A stretch of 64,000 bases of DNA from Martinezella rhizogenes (GCF_007002745.1 NZ_SGNY01000008.1:62001-126000); one strand, 5' to 3'. Shown: positions 45,586 to 55,373, counted from the stretch's first letter. The notes: generated by a model from the letters alone, not told the origin. Made by a program: numbers and translations.

Positions 45586-47924
45586 ACAAGCCACTGTCGA
45601 CCTCGGCTCTCATCCTGCTCCTGATTGCGCTTGCCGCCTTCCACTGGCGCGACAGCATTCTCGGGCGGGTGTCTGACGTGCATACGTCGGCGGTTGGCGA
45701 CAACCGTGCGGTGCCGCGCCCATCCCCGGCTGCGGCCAATCCCGCGCAGATCAATGCCTTCCTGAAAAATCGCGAGATGGCGCAGGTCACGCCGCCCGTC
45801 ACGGTGCCGGCCGCAACGCCGCCGGTAACGGTGCCGGCGATGGACCGGCCGTCACAGACCGGTTGGCAGTCACCACAGCCGCAAATGGCGCAGGCGCCCA
45901 CCCCCCGGGCGGCTGAGCCGGCTGCGGCCAATATGCCCGAGGTCGATCTCAGCGCGCTGCGTTATTTTGCGGCCAGAGGCGATACCCAGCGCCTTCAGGC
46001 CGAGATTGCCCGGCTGCGCACGCTTTATCCGAACTGGACGCCGCCGGCCGATCCGCTCGCCATTCCCGAAAATGGCGATCCCAAACTCGATGCCATGTGG
46101 CAGCTTTATACCGACGGCCGTTATGCCGAAGTGCGAAAGGCGATTGCCGACCGCCAGCAGACGGAACCCGGCTGGCAGCCGCCCGACAATCTGACCGGCA
46201 TGCTGTCTCTCGCCGAAGCGCGCCAGCGCCTCGTCAATGCGTCTGATCTCAAGCAATATGCGACGGTGGTTGATGCGGCGGCAAACAATCCCGGCCTGCT
46301 GACCTGCAGCGAAGTCGATGTTTTATGGCGGGTCGCCGATGCATTTGCCAATACCGACCGCATGGGGCGGGCGCGGGACGCCTATCTCTACATTCTCAAC
46401 AATTGCACGATGCCAAGCGACAGGCTGGCCACGGTGCAGAAGGCATCCGCGCTTTTGCCGGCGGAGATGATGAGCGAGCTGCTGGCCAAGGAAAAGCCCG
46501 GCGCCGATGGCCAGCTGGAATTCGAACCGGTCAAGAATGATCTCGCCCGCCAGTTCGTGGCAAAGGCGGGGGAGAAGGAAGGCATTGCCGTTCCTTCCGC
46601 TTACCTGATGCGGCTTGAAAGACTTGCCGAGACTGACAAGCTGGCCAGCGACGCCCTGCTGCTCGGCTGGTACAATATTCGCCAGAAGAACATGACAGAG
46701 GCGGAAAAATGGTTCCGCAAGGCGCGGGAAGAGGAAGACAGCGCGTCTGCCTCGCAGGGGTTGGCGCTCGCCTTGATCGACCGCAACGAGCCGCGTGAGG
46801 CCGAGGACGTCATGTATAAATGGCGCACCTCTTCCGATGACGCGCTCGCCACCTATCTTGCCGCAACGGCCAATCTTCTGGCGCTTGAACCGCCTGTCGT
46901 GCTGGTGCCGGATGTGCTGCAACGCATCGCCGCCGAAACGGTGGCGCGCAAGGACGCGGCGACGGCGCAGCAATTCGGCTGGTATTCGCTCGCTTTCCGG
47001 CAGACGCCGCTTGCCTTGCAATGGTTCAGTACGGCGCTTGGCTGGAAACCGGATGACGAACCTTCGGCCTATGGCGTGGCACTCAGCTATCATGACCTGC
47101 GCAATCTTGCCGGTCTGCGCGGCATCCAGCAGCAATGGGCAAGCCGCTCGCAGCGCATCGCCGATGTGGGAACCGCACGCATGGTGGACCAGTCCGGCCA
47201 GCCGCTGGCGCCGGTAACCTCACCGCCTGTTGCCGCGGCCTCTCCGACGACAGCACCCGCGCCCTATGTGCCGCAGGCGGAGACAGCGGTGGTGTACAGC
47301 CAGCCAGCCGTTCAGCAATCGGCTCCGGAGCCTTCGCGCAAGCAGGCACGCCGCCCGGCGCAAGCGCAACGGGAAGCCCGCGCCGCATCGCGCCCCCGTT
47401 CCTGCACAGCCTATCCCGATCCGCAGCGACTGCCGCCGCAGCATGCGCTCGATCTTGGCTGGTGCCTGATGGAGACAAACCGGCCGGCGGAGGCCCTGAA
47501 AGCCTTCGAATCCGCCATTGAAGGTGGCCAGTCGACGGTCAAAAGCGATGCGGCCTATGGCCAGAGCCTTGCTTATCTGCGCATGGGGCTGACGGACCAT
47601 GCGGCCGTTTCGGCGACGAAATCGGGCATGGACCGGTCTCGCGCGACCGAATTGCAGGTCTCGATCCTGGCGGACAGGGCGGTTTCCGCCTTCCAGTCGA
47701 AACGCTATGCGGAGACGCTGCTGCTGCTCGATCAGCGTTCTCGGCTTGCCGATGAGCGTGCGGATCTGATGGTGCTGCGCGGTTATTCCTATCTCGCCAT
47801 GCGCCGTTACGGCGAAGCGACCCAGATTTTCGAAAGCCTGACGTCCATCGGCAATAAGGACGGTATCCGCGGACTGGCGGCGGTGCGCGCGGCCCGGCCG
47901 AGCAACGGTCCGCAAGGCGGCTGA
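45582..47924 (+). CDS. TPR-rich cellulose biosynthesis protein (BcsK-type)
   Basis: About 780 residues, a large repeat protein in the cellulose operon that stands where BcsC is found in enterobacteria. One N-terminal membrane anchor (TSALILLLIALAAFHW), a Pro-rich linker, then many TPR-like helical pairs (LGWYNIRQKNMTEAEKWFRK, DLGWCLMETNRPAEALKAFE, YLAMRRYGEATQIFESL) and a second Pro/Arg-rich linker at about 540-610. No C-terminal beta-barrel, so it cannot be the outer-membrane channel. ATG 45576 or 45582 may be the start; both overlap celC. Confidence 0.82.
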   Translation: MNKPLSTSALILLLIALAAFHWRDSILGRVSDVHTSAVGDNRAVPRPSPAAANPAQINAFLKNREMAQVTPPVTVPAATPPVTVPAMDRPSQTGWQSPQPQMAQAPTPRAAEPAAANMPEVDLSALRYFAARGDTQRLQAEIARLRTLYPNWTPPADPLAIPENGDPKLDAMWQLYTDGRYAEVRKAIADRQQTEPGWQPPDNLTGMLSLAEARQRLVNASDLKQYATVVDAAANNPGLLTCSEVDVLWRVADAFANTDRMGRARDAYLYILNNCTMPSDRLATVQKASALLPAEMMSELLAKEKPGADGQLEFEPVKNDLARQFVAKAGEKEGIAVPSAYLMRLERLAETDKLASDALLLGWYNIRQKNMTEAEKWFRKAREEEDSASASQGLALALIDRNEPREAEDVMYKWRTSSDDALATYLAATANLLALEPPVVLVPDVLQRIAAETVARKDAATAQQFGWYSLAFRQTPLALQWFSTALGWKPDDEPSAYGVALSYHDLRNLAGLRGIQQQWASRSQRIADVGTARMVDQSGQPLAPVTSPPVAAASPTTAPAPYVPQAETAVVYSQPAVQQSAPEPSRKQARRPAQAQREARAASRPRSCTAYPDPQRLPPQHALDLGWCLMETNRPAEALKAFESAIEGGQSTVKSDAAYGQSLAYLRMGLTDHAAVSATKSGMDRSRATELQVSILADRAVSAFQSKRYAETLLLLDQRSRLADERADLMVLRGYSYLAMRRYGEATQIFESLTSIGNKDGIRGLAAVRAARPSNGPQGG

Positions 47925-47941
47925 CGTTGGGCCAGGAGGCG

Positions 47942-47960
47942 GCGGCCAGAAAATGGCCGC
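47942..47960. terminator. Hairpin between convergent cellulose genes
   Basis: GCGGCCA pairs with TGGCCGC around a GAAAA loop in the 38-bp gap between the stops at 47924 and 47963. Short stem and no U-tract; a weak bidirectional terminator at best. Confidence 0.5.
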
Positions 47961-47962
47961 TG

Positions 47963-49117
47963 TTATCCCGCATCCGTCAGGTTGCGGATGATGCGCATGA
48001 AAATGCCTGCGCCGATGCCGATCAGCGCGTCCGGAAAATCATAGTCGGGATTGTGCAGGTTGGGATAATCCTTGCCTGCGCCCAAGAAGAACATGGCCGA
48101 TGACGAGACGGCACGGAAGCGGCCGAAATCCTCGGAAGCGCGCATGGGAAGCCCTTCCGAACTATGGGAGATTTTCTCCTCATCCAGCGCCCGCAGGATG
48201 TGATCGACCGCGTCAGGCGCATTTTCGCAATGCAGGAAAATATCGTCGTAGGTGATGTCGAGCGTCAGTTTCTGTTCGTCCGCCAGCTTTTTTGCGAGCG
48301 CTTCCGCAGCCGCGCAGAGCTTTTCCATCCGGTCGTCGGTGAGTGTGCGCAGCGTCGCCCAGATTTCCGCGTCGGCCGGCGAGATGCCGAAGGCCGCTTC
48401 GCCCATCAAGGCGTGGGTGATGGTCACCATCGAAAAATCGGGTTCTGGCGGAAAGCCGGAGCCGAGATCGGTCAAGGCCGGCATCAACTGCGATATCGCC
48501 CCCATCGGCGAAACGCCATGTTCCGGCGAGGAGGCATGCGCCGTCTTGCCGGAAAAACGGATTTTGATACCACGCGAAGCGCAGTTGACCGGCCCTTCCA
48601 CCACGCTGACATGGCCGAATGGCAGGCCTGGAAGATTGTGGAGGGAAAAGGCATAATCCGGCTTTATCTCGCCAAAGCGCGGATCGGCGATGACGGCGGC
48701 CGCTCCAGCGCCGGTTTCTTCCGCCGGTTGGTAAAGGAGAATGACGCTGCCGGTTTGCGGTCGGTTGCGGGAAAGGCCAAGCGCCAGCGCCGTCAAGATG
48801 GTCGAATGGCCGTCATGGCCGCAAAGGTGACCCTTGCCGTCGGTGCCGGAACGGTATTCGGCCCCGCTTTTTTCGTGGATGGGCAGGGCATCAAGTTCCG
48901 AGCGGATCAGGATCGCCGGGCCGCTTTTGCCGCTGTCATAGACCGCCGCGACGCCATGGCCACCCAGATCGGCATAAAGCCGGTCGGGTTCTGCCTGTTC
49001 GAGGAAAGCGCGGATGCGTCGGGCTGTTTCCTTTTCTTCGCCGGAGATTTCCGGATGGCGATGGAGATCATGGCGAAGCTCGATGAGATCGAGCATGTCC
49101 TTATTGGTCAGAAACAT
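47963..49117 (-). CDS. M20-family amidohydrolase associated with cellulose synthesis (BcsM/CelE-type)
   Basis: Metal-dependent amidohydrolase of 384 residues, hippurate/N-acyl-amino-acid hydrolase type. Features: RHDLHRHPEISGEE, metal site LCGHDGHSTILTAL, the PAEETGAGAA Glu pair, HNLPGLPFGHV and GKTAHASSPEHGVSP from the dimerisation domain. M20 amidohydrolases occur in Agrobacterium-type cellulose loci (called BcsM in operon surveys), which fits its place facing bcsK and following a GNAT gene; a house-keeping amidohydrolase is the alternative. Predicted cytosolic. Confidence 0.8.
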   Translation of the reverse strand: MFLTNKDMLDLIELRHDLHRHPEISGEEKETARRIRAFLEQAEPDRLYADLGGHGVAAVYDSGKSGPAILIRSELDALPIHEKSGAEYRSGTDGKGHLCGHDGHSTILTALALGLSRNRPQTGSVILLYQPAEETGAGAAAVIADPRFGEIKPDYAFSLHNLPGLPFGHVSVVEGPVNCASRGIKIRFSGKTAHASSPEHGVSPMGAISQLMPALTDLGSGFPPEPDFSMVTITHALMGEAAFGISPADAEIWATLRTLTDDRMEKLCAAAEALAKKLADEQKLTLDITYDDIFLHCENAPDAVDHILRALDEEKISHSSEGLPMRASEDFGRFRAVSSSAMFFLGAGKDYPNLHNPDYDFPDALIGIGAGIFMRIIRNLTDAG

Positions 49118-49174
49118 AAAAATCCCTGCGGGTTGCGGCCGGTTTTTCCTGCCGCAACTTACAGATCATTGCCT

Positions 49175-50821
49175 TCAATGCAAAACCTTTGGCGGGTGCC
49201 AGCGTTTGCCGGTTGTTTTGGGCTTGGCGGCGAGGGTGATGACATCGGCAGGCATAGCGGCCTTTGGTTTGGCCAATTCCAGCCGTGCAAGGGCCGCGCG
49301 TGCCTTCTCGGCATATTCCAGATGCGCGGCGTCGTCCGAATGGTAGTGCTGCAGCCTGTCGAGGATTTCGGCACCTTCCACCGCCCTTTCGGCGGCGATG
49401 AGGGCGACAGCGCATTTATAAAGCGCCTCGCGGTGGAAAGGCGCGCGATTGGTCACCTGCCGGAAAGCTTCTGATGCCTCGTGATAATGTTGTTGCGCCA
49501 GCCGCGCCTCACCGATGCGCATCCACAGCAGAACCGGGTCCTGACCGCTGGCGAGAAGTGCCAGAAAGGCGATTTCCGCCTCCCGGAACTCACCCCGGTC
49601 GAAAGATAGGTTGGCGAGACCGAATTGCGCGCCGGAATGGTCGGGTGCTGCCGCCAGCACCTGGGCAAAGGCGATGTTGGCGGCGGGTTTCTTGCCGGTC
49701 TTGTAAAATTTGAGACCCTGTTCATAGACGAAACGGATACTGCGTGGATGCAGCGTGCCGCCGAGATTTTCGCCCGAGCGGGTGCGGAACAGCGTGCAAC
49801 TGAGCTTCTGCTCTTCCGGTCCGAAGAAATATTTATAGGGCTCATTGCCGCGCAGGAAGTCATAGGTTTTGAAACCCTGCTCGATGGCCCTGCGGATGCA
49901 GTGCCCGTGCAGCACGAGGCCGGGCGAGGGGGTCTTCCAGTTTTCGTCGCGGCCGGTGATGTAGAACAGCACAGACTTTTTCTGCCGGTCGATGATGTTG
50001 GCGAGTGCACCGAGCGGCTGGTCGCCGAACCACAGGACAGGCACTTCCAGATCGCCTCGGATATAGACATCCATCAGCATCTGCCGTGTTGCGCCGATCA
50101 ACAGTTCCGTGCGTTCCTTGCCCTTGTGCGGCGCCCAGCGGATGCGCCAGAAGTCGAACAGGATATCCATGTCCCGTTTGATCGTTTCTTTCGTTGCGAA
50201 GGTGATGCGATATTCATCGCCACCCTCCACTTTCCGCAGGAAGCGCCTGAGCTTCTGGCGGGTCTGGCTGCTCATATGGCTGTCGAGATAGCCGTCGAAC
50301 GTGTCGGGCAGGGCGACCACCGGGCAGATGCAATTGTTGATGTTATAGGGGTTGGTCGGCATGTTGTCGCGGAACATGACGAGCGGCCCCTGCAGCGCAC
50401 GGACCATCGCACTATGCCGTTCCGGCGGGCCGGAGAGGTAGTCGAGCTTCAGTTCGGTCCAGTTCTGCTGGCGAATGTAGGAACAGAAACCGGCGACGGC
50501 GTGATTTTCGTATTCCGGCAGGGTGATGAAGCCGGTGTAATCCGCCGCCGCATTGCCGGCCATGACGATGCTGTCGTGGAAGCGGCCGGTTTTCTTGTCC
50601 GGCTCGGTGACGAGGCGCAGCGGGAAAAACGCCACATAGGGCGAACCTTCCGGGCGTTCACGCAGGGCCAGAATGAACCAGCGCTTGCGGCGTGGCATAT
50701 AATCCCTGAGCCAGCCCCAGGAGAGGAAATGCCGTGCATGGGGATCGGCCATGAACACCGCGTCCCAGTTTTGCCGGATCGCCTCGAAACCGGCGTCGGT
50801 GTCGATGATGTCGATACGCAT
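49175..50821 (-). CDS. GNAT-like acyltransferase with C-terminal TPR region (CelD/BcsL-type)
   Basis: 548 residues. Residues 1 to about 370 form a double GNAT-like (Acetyltransf_6) domain: IDTDAGFEAIRQNWDAVF, SQTRQKLRRFLRKVEGGDEY, SPGLVLHGHCIRRAIEQGFK and TYDFLRGNEPYKYFFGPEE. The remainder is TPR-like (AQFGLANLSFDRGEFREAEI, MRIGEARLAQQHYHEASEAF). CelD-type proteins of this kind occur in Agrobacterium cellulose loci; an acyl-transfer role in cellulose production is inferred. A strong GGAGGGGG site precedes the ATG. First gene of a minus-strand pair with the M20 gene. Confidence 0.82.
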   Translation of the reverse strand: MRIDIIDTDAGFEAIRQNWDAVFMADPHARHFLSWGWLRDYMPRRKRWFILALRERPEGSPYVAFFPLRLVTEPDKKTGRFHDSIVMAGNAAADYTGFITLPEYENHAVAGFCSYIRQQNWTELKLDYLSGPPERHSAMVRALQGPLVMFRDNMPTNPYNINNCICPVVALPDTFDGYLDSHMSSQTRQKLRRFLRKVEGGDEYRITFATKETIKRDMDILFDFWRIRWAPHKGKERTELLIGATRQMLMDVYIRGDLEVPVLWFGDQPLGALANIIDRQKKSVLFYITGRDENWKTPSPGLVLHGHCIRRAIEQGFKTYDFLRGNEPYKYFFGPEEQKLSCTLFRTRSGENLGGTLHPRSIRFVYEQGLKFYKTGKKPAANIAFAQVLAAAPDHSGAQFGLANLSFDRGEFREAEIAFLALLASGQDPVLLWMRIGEARLAQQHYHEASEAFRQVTNRAPFHREALYKCAVALIAAERAVEGAEILDRLQHYHSDDAAHLEYAEKARAALARLELAKPKAAMPADVITLAAKPKTTGKRWHPPKVLH

Positions 50822-51053
50822 TCTTGCCCCCTCCCAATACAGATCACAAATTCGGGAAACTTCATTTTATGGGCAAACGGCCGGCTTCAAATATTCCCTT
50901 CGGGTGAAAGGCGCCTATCAAATGGGATTAGCCCAGGCGTTTTTTCCGCCGGCGCGCCGCGACAAAAAAGCCCTTGTTCACCGGTTGTAACTCTCTAACA
51001 TGCGGGCTGAATGTTCGATCGGCTCAACGATCCGCATGGCACGGGAGTTTTCA

Positions 51054-51788
51054 ATGGCGGTTCCTTTTATGCTTCTGACCGGCGCCAGCCGTGGAATAGG
51101 ACATGCCACCGTCAAGCTGTTTCAGGAGAAGGGCTGGAGGATCCTCACCGTATCGCGGCAACCATTCTCGGAGGAGTGCCGCTGGCCATCGGCGCGGGAG
51201 AGCCATATCCAGGCAGATCTCGAGGATTTATCCGGCATTGAAGATCTGGCGGCCGAGGTGCGTTCGCGCCTGTCGGAAGGAAAACTCGCGGCTCTCGTCA
51301 ACAATGCCGGTATTTCACCGAAGGGCGAAGGCGGCAGCCGACTTGGTGTGGCGGATACCACGGCTGACATCTGGACGCGGGTGCTCAACGTCAACCTCGT
51401 TTCAACGGCATTGCTCGCCCGCGCGCTTTTACCGGAACTGGAGGCCGCGAAAGGCTCCATCGTCAATGTCACCTCGATTGTCGGCTCGCGCGTGCATCCT
51501 TTTGCCGGCGTGGCCTATGCCACCTCGAAGGCAGCGCTTGCGGCGCTGACGCGGGAACTGGCGCATGAATTCGGCCCGCGCGGCGTACGCGCCAACGCCA
51601 TTGCGCCGGGCGAGATCAACACCGCCATCCTCTCTCCCGGAACGGCGGAGCTGGTAGAAGCCCAGGTGCCGCTCGGCCGGCTGGGCACCACGGCGGAGGT
51701 GGCGCAGACCATCTATTTCCTCTGCTCGGAGCAGTCGCGCTACATCAACGGCGCGGAAATTCACATCAATGGCGGCCAGCACGTCTGA
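51054..51788 (+). CDS. SDR-family oxidoreductase
   Basis: Short-chain dehydrogenase of 244 residues. Cofactor motif LLTGASRGIGHATV, NNAG in LVNNAGISPKGEGG, catalytic Ser in NVTSIVGSRVHP, YATSK for Tyr/Lys and the IAPGEINTAIL loop. The C-terminus YINGAEIHINGGQ is typical of FabG-like members. The ATG at 51054 follows GGGAG; the frame is open to 51000 without support. It precedes an aminotransferase gene by 39 nt, so they may act in one catabolic route. Confidence 0.88.
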   Translation: MAVPFMLLTGASRGIGHATVKLFQEKGWRILTVSRQPFSEECRWPSARESHIQADLEDLSGIEDLAAEVRSRLSEGKLAALVNNAGISPKGEGGSRLGVADTTADIWTRVLNVNLVSTALLARALLPELEAAKGSIVNVTSIVGSRVHPFAGVAYATSKAALAALTRELAHEFGPRGVRANAIAPGEINTAILSPGTAELVEAQVPLGRLGTTAEVAQTIYFLCSEQSRYINGAEIHINGGQHV

Positions 51789-51827
51789 CGCCTCAAGCCC
51801 AATCCAACCGAAACGGAGCCCCTACCC

Positions 51828-53180
51828 ATGACCATCCTGCCGAATTCCGTCGAGGCACGCGACATCGCCTATCAGATGCACCCGAACGTCAACCTGCGCA
51901 AATTCGAAAAGACCGGCGGTCTGGTGATCGAAAGCGGCGAGGGCATCTATGTCACCGACAGCAGCGGCAAGCGTTATATCGAGGCGATGGCGGGGCTGTG
52001 GTCGGTGGCGCTCGGTTTTGGCGAACAGCGGCTGGTGGATGCTGCAACGAAGCAGATGCAGAAGCTGCCCTATTACCACACCTTCTCCTACAAGACGCAT
52101 GGCCCATCCGTTGATCTCGCCGAATTGCTGATCGAGCTTTCGCCGGTGCCGATGTCGAAGGTGCACTTCACCTCGTCCGGTTCCGAGGCGAATGATCTTG
52201 CCGCCAAGATGGTGTGGTATCGCTCCAATGCGCTCGGCAGACGAGACAAGAAGAAGATCATCGGCCGCATCAAGGGTTACCATGGCGTGACCATCGCATC
52301 AGCCTCGATCACCGGCCTGCCGCGCAACCATGAGAGCTTCGACCTGCCGCTGGACCGTATGCTGCATACGGCTTGCCCCTCCTATGTGCATTTCGGCAAG
52401 GATGGGGAAAGCGAAGCGGATTTCACCGCGCGTATCCTGAAGGAGCTGGAGGACCTGATCCTTCGCGAAGGCCCCGAAACCGTCGCCGCGTTCTGGGGCG
52501 AGCCGGTGATGGGCGCCGGCGGGGTTCTCCTGCCGCCGGAAGGATATTGGGAAGGCGTGCAGGCGATCCTGAAGAAATACGACATTCTGCTTGTCGTGGA
52601 TGAGGTGATCTGCGGTTTTGGTCGCACCGGCAAGATGTTTGCCTGCGAGACCTATGGCATCAAGCCGGACGTGCTTGTCGTTTCCAAGCAGATTTCGTCG
52701 TCCTACATGCCGCTTTCGGCGATCATCATGAATGACAGTTTTTACCAGCCGATTGCCGATGAGTCCGACCGGATCGGCTCCTTCGGCCATGGTTACACCG
52801 CTTCCGGTCATCCGGTCGCGACGGCGGTGGGGCTGGAAAACCTGAAGATCATCCAGGAGCGTGATCTGGTCGGCAATGTCGCCCGGCTGGAGGGCAAATT
52901 TCTCGATCATCTGAAGGCGCTTGCCGATCATCCGCTCATTCATTCCTCGCGCGGCGTCGGTCTTCTTGGCGCGCTGGAAGTGAAGCCATGGGAAGGCCTG
53001 AAGGCCGGCGATACGACGCTCGCCATTGCCGCCGCCATCGAGGAGGAGGGTGTCATCACCCGGCCGATCGGCGAATCCATCTGCTTCTGCCCGCCGCTGA
53101 TCATCACGGCGGAGCAGCTGGATGAGCTGTTTGCCGGTGTGAAGCGTGGTCTCGACAAGGTCGCGGCCGCACGCGGCTGA
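51828..53180 (+). CDS. Class III aminotransferase (omega-transaminase type)
   Basis: PLP-dependent aminotransferase of 450 residues. Motifs: MAGLWSVALGFGEQRLVDAA, the phosphate-binding HFTSSGSEANDLAAKM, GRIKGYHGVTIASAS, VVDEVICGFGRTGKM with the PLP Asp, and the Schiff-base Lys in VVSKQISSSYMPLSA. It is distinct from the omega-transaminase at 15891. It probably transfers amino groups from an amine or omega-amino acid to pyruvate; the donor is unknown. Likely co-transcribed with the SDR gene in front. Confidence 0.87.
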   Translation: MTILPNSVEARDIAYQMHPNVNLRKFEKTGGLVIESGEGIYVTDSSGKRYIEAMAGLWSVALGFGEQRLVDAATKQMQKLPYYHTFSYKTHGPSVDLAELLIELSPVPMSKVHFTSSGSEANDLAAKMVWYRSNALGRRDKKKIIGRIKGYHGVTIASASITGLPRNHESFDLPLDRMLHTACPSYVHFGKDGESEADFTARILKELEDLILREGPETVAAFWGEPVMGAGGVLLPPEGYWEGVQAILKKYDILLVVDEVICGFGRTGKMFACETYGIKPDVLVVSKQISSSYMPLSAIIMNDSFYQPIADESDRIGSFGHGYTASGHPVATAVGLENLKIIQERDLVGNVARLEGKFLDHLKALADHPLIHSSRGVGLLGALEVKPWEGLKAGDTTLAIAAAIEEEGVITRPIGESICFCPPLIITAEQLDELFAGVKRGLDKVAAARG

Positions 53181-53226
53181 AGATTCCCGCAGATATTGCC
53201 GGTCGGTTCATCCGGCCGGCATCGTT

Positions 53227-53664
53227 CTATCCCCTGTAGGCCACGAGCACTGCGCCGCAGGCGATCAGGACCACGCCGAGCCAATTGGGCAATGACAGCC
53301 TTTCCCCGAGAAACAGCACCGCAAAGACGGCGACGAAGACGACGCTCAGCTTGTCGATGGGGGCGACGCGGGCGGCATCGCCGATTTTCAGTGCCCGGAA
53401 ATAACATATCCACGATGCGCCGGTCGCCAGGCCTGAAAGTACGAGGAACAACCAGGTGCGCCCGGAAATGGTGGAGGGCTGCTGCCAGTTGCCGGTGATG
53501 TAAACCATCAGGCCGGCGGCGGCGAGGATGACGATGGTGCGGATGAAGGTGGCGAAATCGGAATTGACGTTTTCGATGCCGATCTTCGCAAAAATGGCGG
53601 TGAGCGCCGCAAAAGCCGCTGACAGCAGTGCCCAGAATTGCCAGGCGAGAAACAGGTTCTTCAT
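53227..53664 (-). CDS. EamA/DMT-family small membrane protein (half-size)
   Basis: 145 residues with about five membrane segments and a single EamA-type repeat (FWALLSAAFAALTAIFAKIG at the start, FYRALKIG-like segment FRALKIGDAARVAPIDKLSV, VFAVLFLGERLSLPNWLGVV). Usual DMT exporters have two such repeats, so this one should work as a dimer. Substrate unknown. The ATG at 53664 is preferred over an upstream start at 53688 on signal position. It converges with the aminotransferase gene. Confidence 0.82.
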   Translation of the reverse strand: MKNLFLAWQFWALLSAAFAALTAIFAKIGIENVNSDFATFIRTIVILAAAGLMVYITGNWQQPSTISGRTWLFLVLSGLATGASWICYFRALKIGDAARVAPIDKLSVVFVAVFAVLFLGERLSLPNWLGVVLIACGAVLVAYRG

Positions 53665-53757
53665 GTGATGCCGACTCCGTTCATCCATTCGCTCCCGTCT
53701 GGCTCTATAACATCTGCCCGGCGATAAGAACTGTTTTCACGACTATATCTGAACGTG

Positions 53758-53827
53758 GAAGGCCGGCGCATCGATCATGATGCGCCGGCCTTCATGTAAG
53801 AGCCTGTCCGGACGAAGCCGGGACAGG
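53758..53827. terminator. Tandem hairpins downstream of dctA
   Basis: GAAGGCCGGCGCATC pairs perfectly with GATGCGCCGGCCTTC (15 bp, 53758-53793), and nearer the gene CCTGTCCGG pairs with CCGGGACAGG (53803-53827, one bulge). They lie within 90 bp after the dctA stop and probably end its transcript; no long U-tract follows. Confidence 0.7.
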
Positions 53828-53847
53828 CCGGACCTTGGGAGGTCGTA

Positions 53848-55197
53848 TTATTCGGCGGGCTGAACCGATGCCGGCAGTGCCGTATCCACATCGGCGATGC
53901 CGGAGATTTCTTCCTGGCCGCTGAGCACGCGGGCAAGCTGGTCCTGATCCAGTTCACCTTCCCAGCGGGCGACGACGATGGTTGCGACGGCGTTGCCGAC
54001 GAAGTTGGTGAGCGCGCGGCATTCCGACATGAAGCGGTCGATACCGAGGATCAGCGCCATGCCGGCAACCGGAACGGAAGGCACGACGGAGAGCGTTGCA
54101 GCGAGCGTGATGAAGCCTGCGCCGGTGATGCCGGCCGCGCCCTTGGAGGAGAGCATGGCAACGAGCAGCAGCAGGATCTGTTCACCGAAGGACAGGTGGA
54201 TACCGGTTGCCTGGGCGATGAAGAGGGCCGCCAGCGTCATGTAGATGTTGGTACCGTCGAGGTTGAAGGAGTAACCGGTGGGAATGACGAGGCCGACGAC
54301 GGAGCGTTTGCAGCCGGCCTTTTCCATCTTGCTCATCAGGCCCGGCAGGGCGGCTTCGGAAGACGAGGTGCCGAGAACCAGCAGCAGTTCTTCCTTGATG
54401 TAGCGGATGAGCGCGACGATGGAGAAGCCGTTGTAGCGGCAGACGGCGCCGAGAACCACGAACACGAACAGGGCTGACGTGACGTAGAAGGTGCCGATCA
54501 GCATTGCGAGGTTGGTGACGGACGAGATGCCGTATTTGCCGATGGTGAACGCCATGGCACCGAAAGCACCGATGGGGGCGGCCTTCATCAGGATCGCGAC
54601 CAGCTTGAAGATCGGATACATCATGGCATGCATGAAATCGGTGACGGGCTTGCCCTTTTCGCCGACGATGCCGAGCGCGATGCCGAACAGAACCGAGAAG
54701 AACAGCACCTGCAGAATGTCACCGCTGGCAAATGCGCCGACGATGGTGGTCGGGATGATGTTCATCAGGAAGCCGGTGATGGTCTGCTCATGGGCCTTGT
54801 CGGCATAGGTCGCGACGGCCTTGGCATCCAGCGTCGAAGGATCGATGTTCATGCCGGCACCCGGCTGCACGGTATTGGCGACGATGAGGCCGACAACGAG
54901 CGCGAGGGTGGAGAACACCAGGAAGTAGATCATGGCTTTGCCGGCCACGCGTCCAACCTTCTTCATGTCGTTCATGCCGGCAATGCCGGTTGCGACGGTG
55001 AGGAAGATGACGGGAGCGATGATCATCTTGACGAGGCGGATGAAGCCGTCGCCGAGCGGCTTCAGCTGTTCACCGAAGGTCGGATAGAAATGGCCAAGCG
55101 CGATACCGGCGATGATGGCGACCAGAACCTGGAAATACAGGTGCTTGTAAAATGGCTGCTTGGCGTGGCCTGCGGCCACGGCTGTGCTGTCGATCAT
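53848..55197 (-). CDS. dctA: C4-dicarboxylate transporter DctA
   Basis: Inner-membrane cation symporter for succinate, fumarate and malate (DAACS family), 449 residues. Features: [20 protein letters not shown] start, [29 protein letters not shown], the binding motif [20 protein letters not shown] and [24 protein letters not shown] precedes the ATG. It is divergent from dctBD and has a sigma-54 promoter, as expected for DctD-activated expression. Confidence 0.96.
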   Translation of the reverse strand: MIDSTAVAAGHAKQPFYKHLYFQVLVAIIAGIALGHFYPTFGEQLKPLGDGFIRLVKMIIAPVIFLTVATGIAGMNDMKKVGRVAGKAMIYFLVFSTLALVVGLIVANTVQPGAGMNIDPSTLDAKAVATYADKAHEQTITGFLMNIIPTTIVGAFASGDILQVLFFSVLFGIALGIVGEKGKPVTDFMHAMMYPIFKLVAILMKAAPIGAFGAMAFTIGKYGISSVTNLAMLIGTFYVTSALFVFVVLGAVCRYNGFSIVALIRYIKEELLLVLGTSSSEAALPGLMSKMEKAGCKRSVVGLVIPTGYSFNLDGTNIYMTLAALFIAQATGIHLSFGEQILLLLVAMLSSKGAAGITGAGFITLAATLSVVPSVPVAGMALILGIDRFMSECRALTNFVGNAVATIVVARWEGELDQDQLARVLSGQEEISGIADVDTALPASVQPAE

Positions 55198-55285
55198 GTT
55201 TTTTCCTCCTCGGCCTCACCCTGCCTTTATTGGCCTCCCGGGATCGCCGTGACGTTGACGGCTTCGCGCCGATTGCGGAGTCATG

Positions 55286-55301
55286 TGCAATACGCATGCC
55301 A
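55286..55301 (-). promoter_or_regulatory. Sigma-54 promoter of dctA
   Basis: On the minus strand TGGCATGCGTATTGCA matches the -24/-12 consensus, with GG and GC separated by exactly 10 bases. It lies about 90 bp upstream of the dctA start. Confidence 0.88.
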
Positions 55302-55373
55302 GACGTGCTTATTTGTCGTAACTGCCTGATTTAAAAAGTACTTTTTATTGGTGCTTTGCCGGCTCACGGGCAT

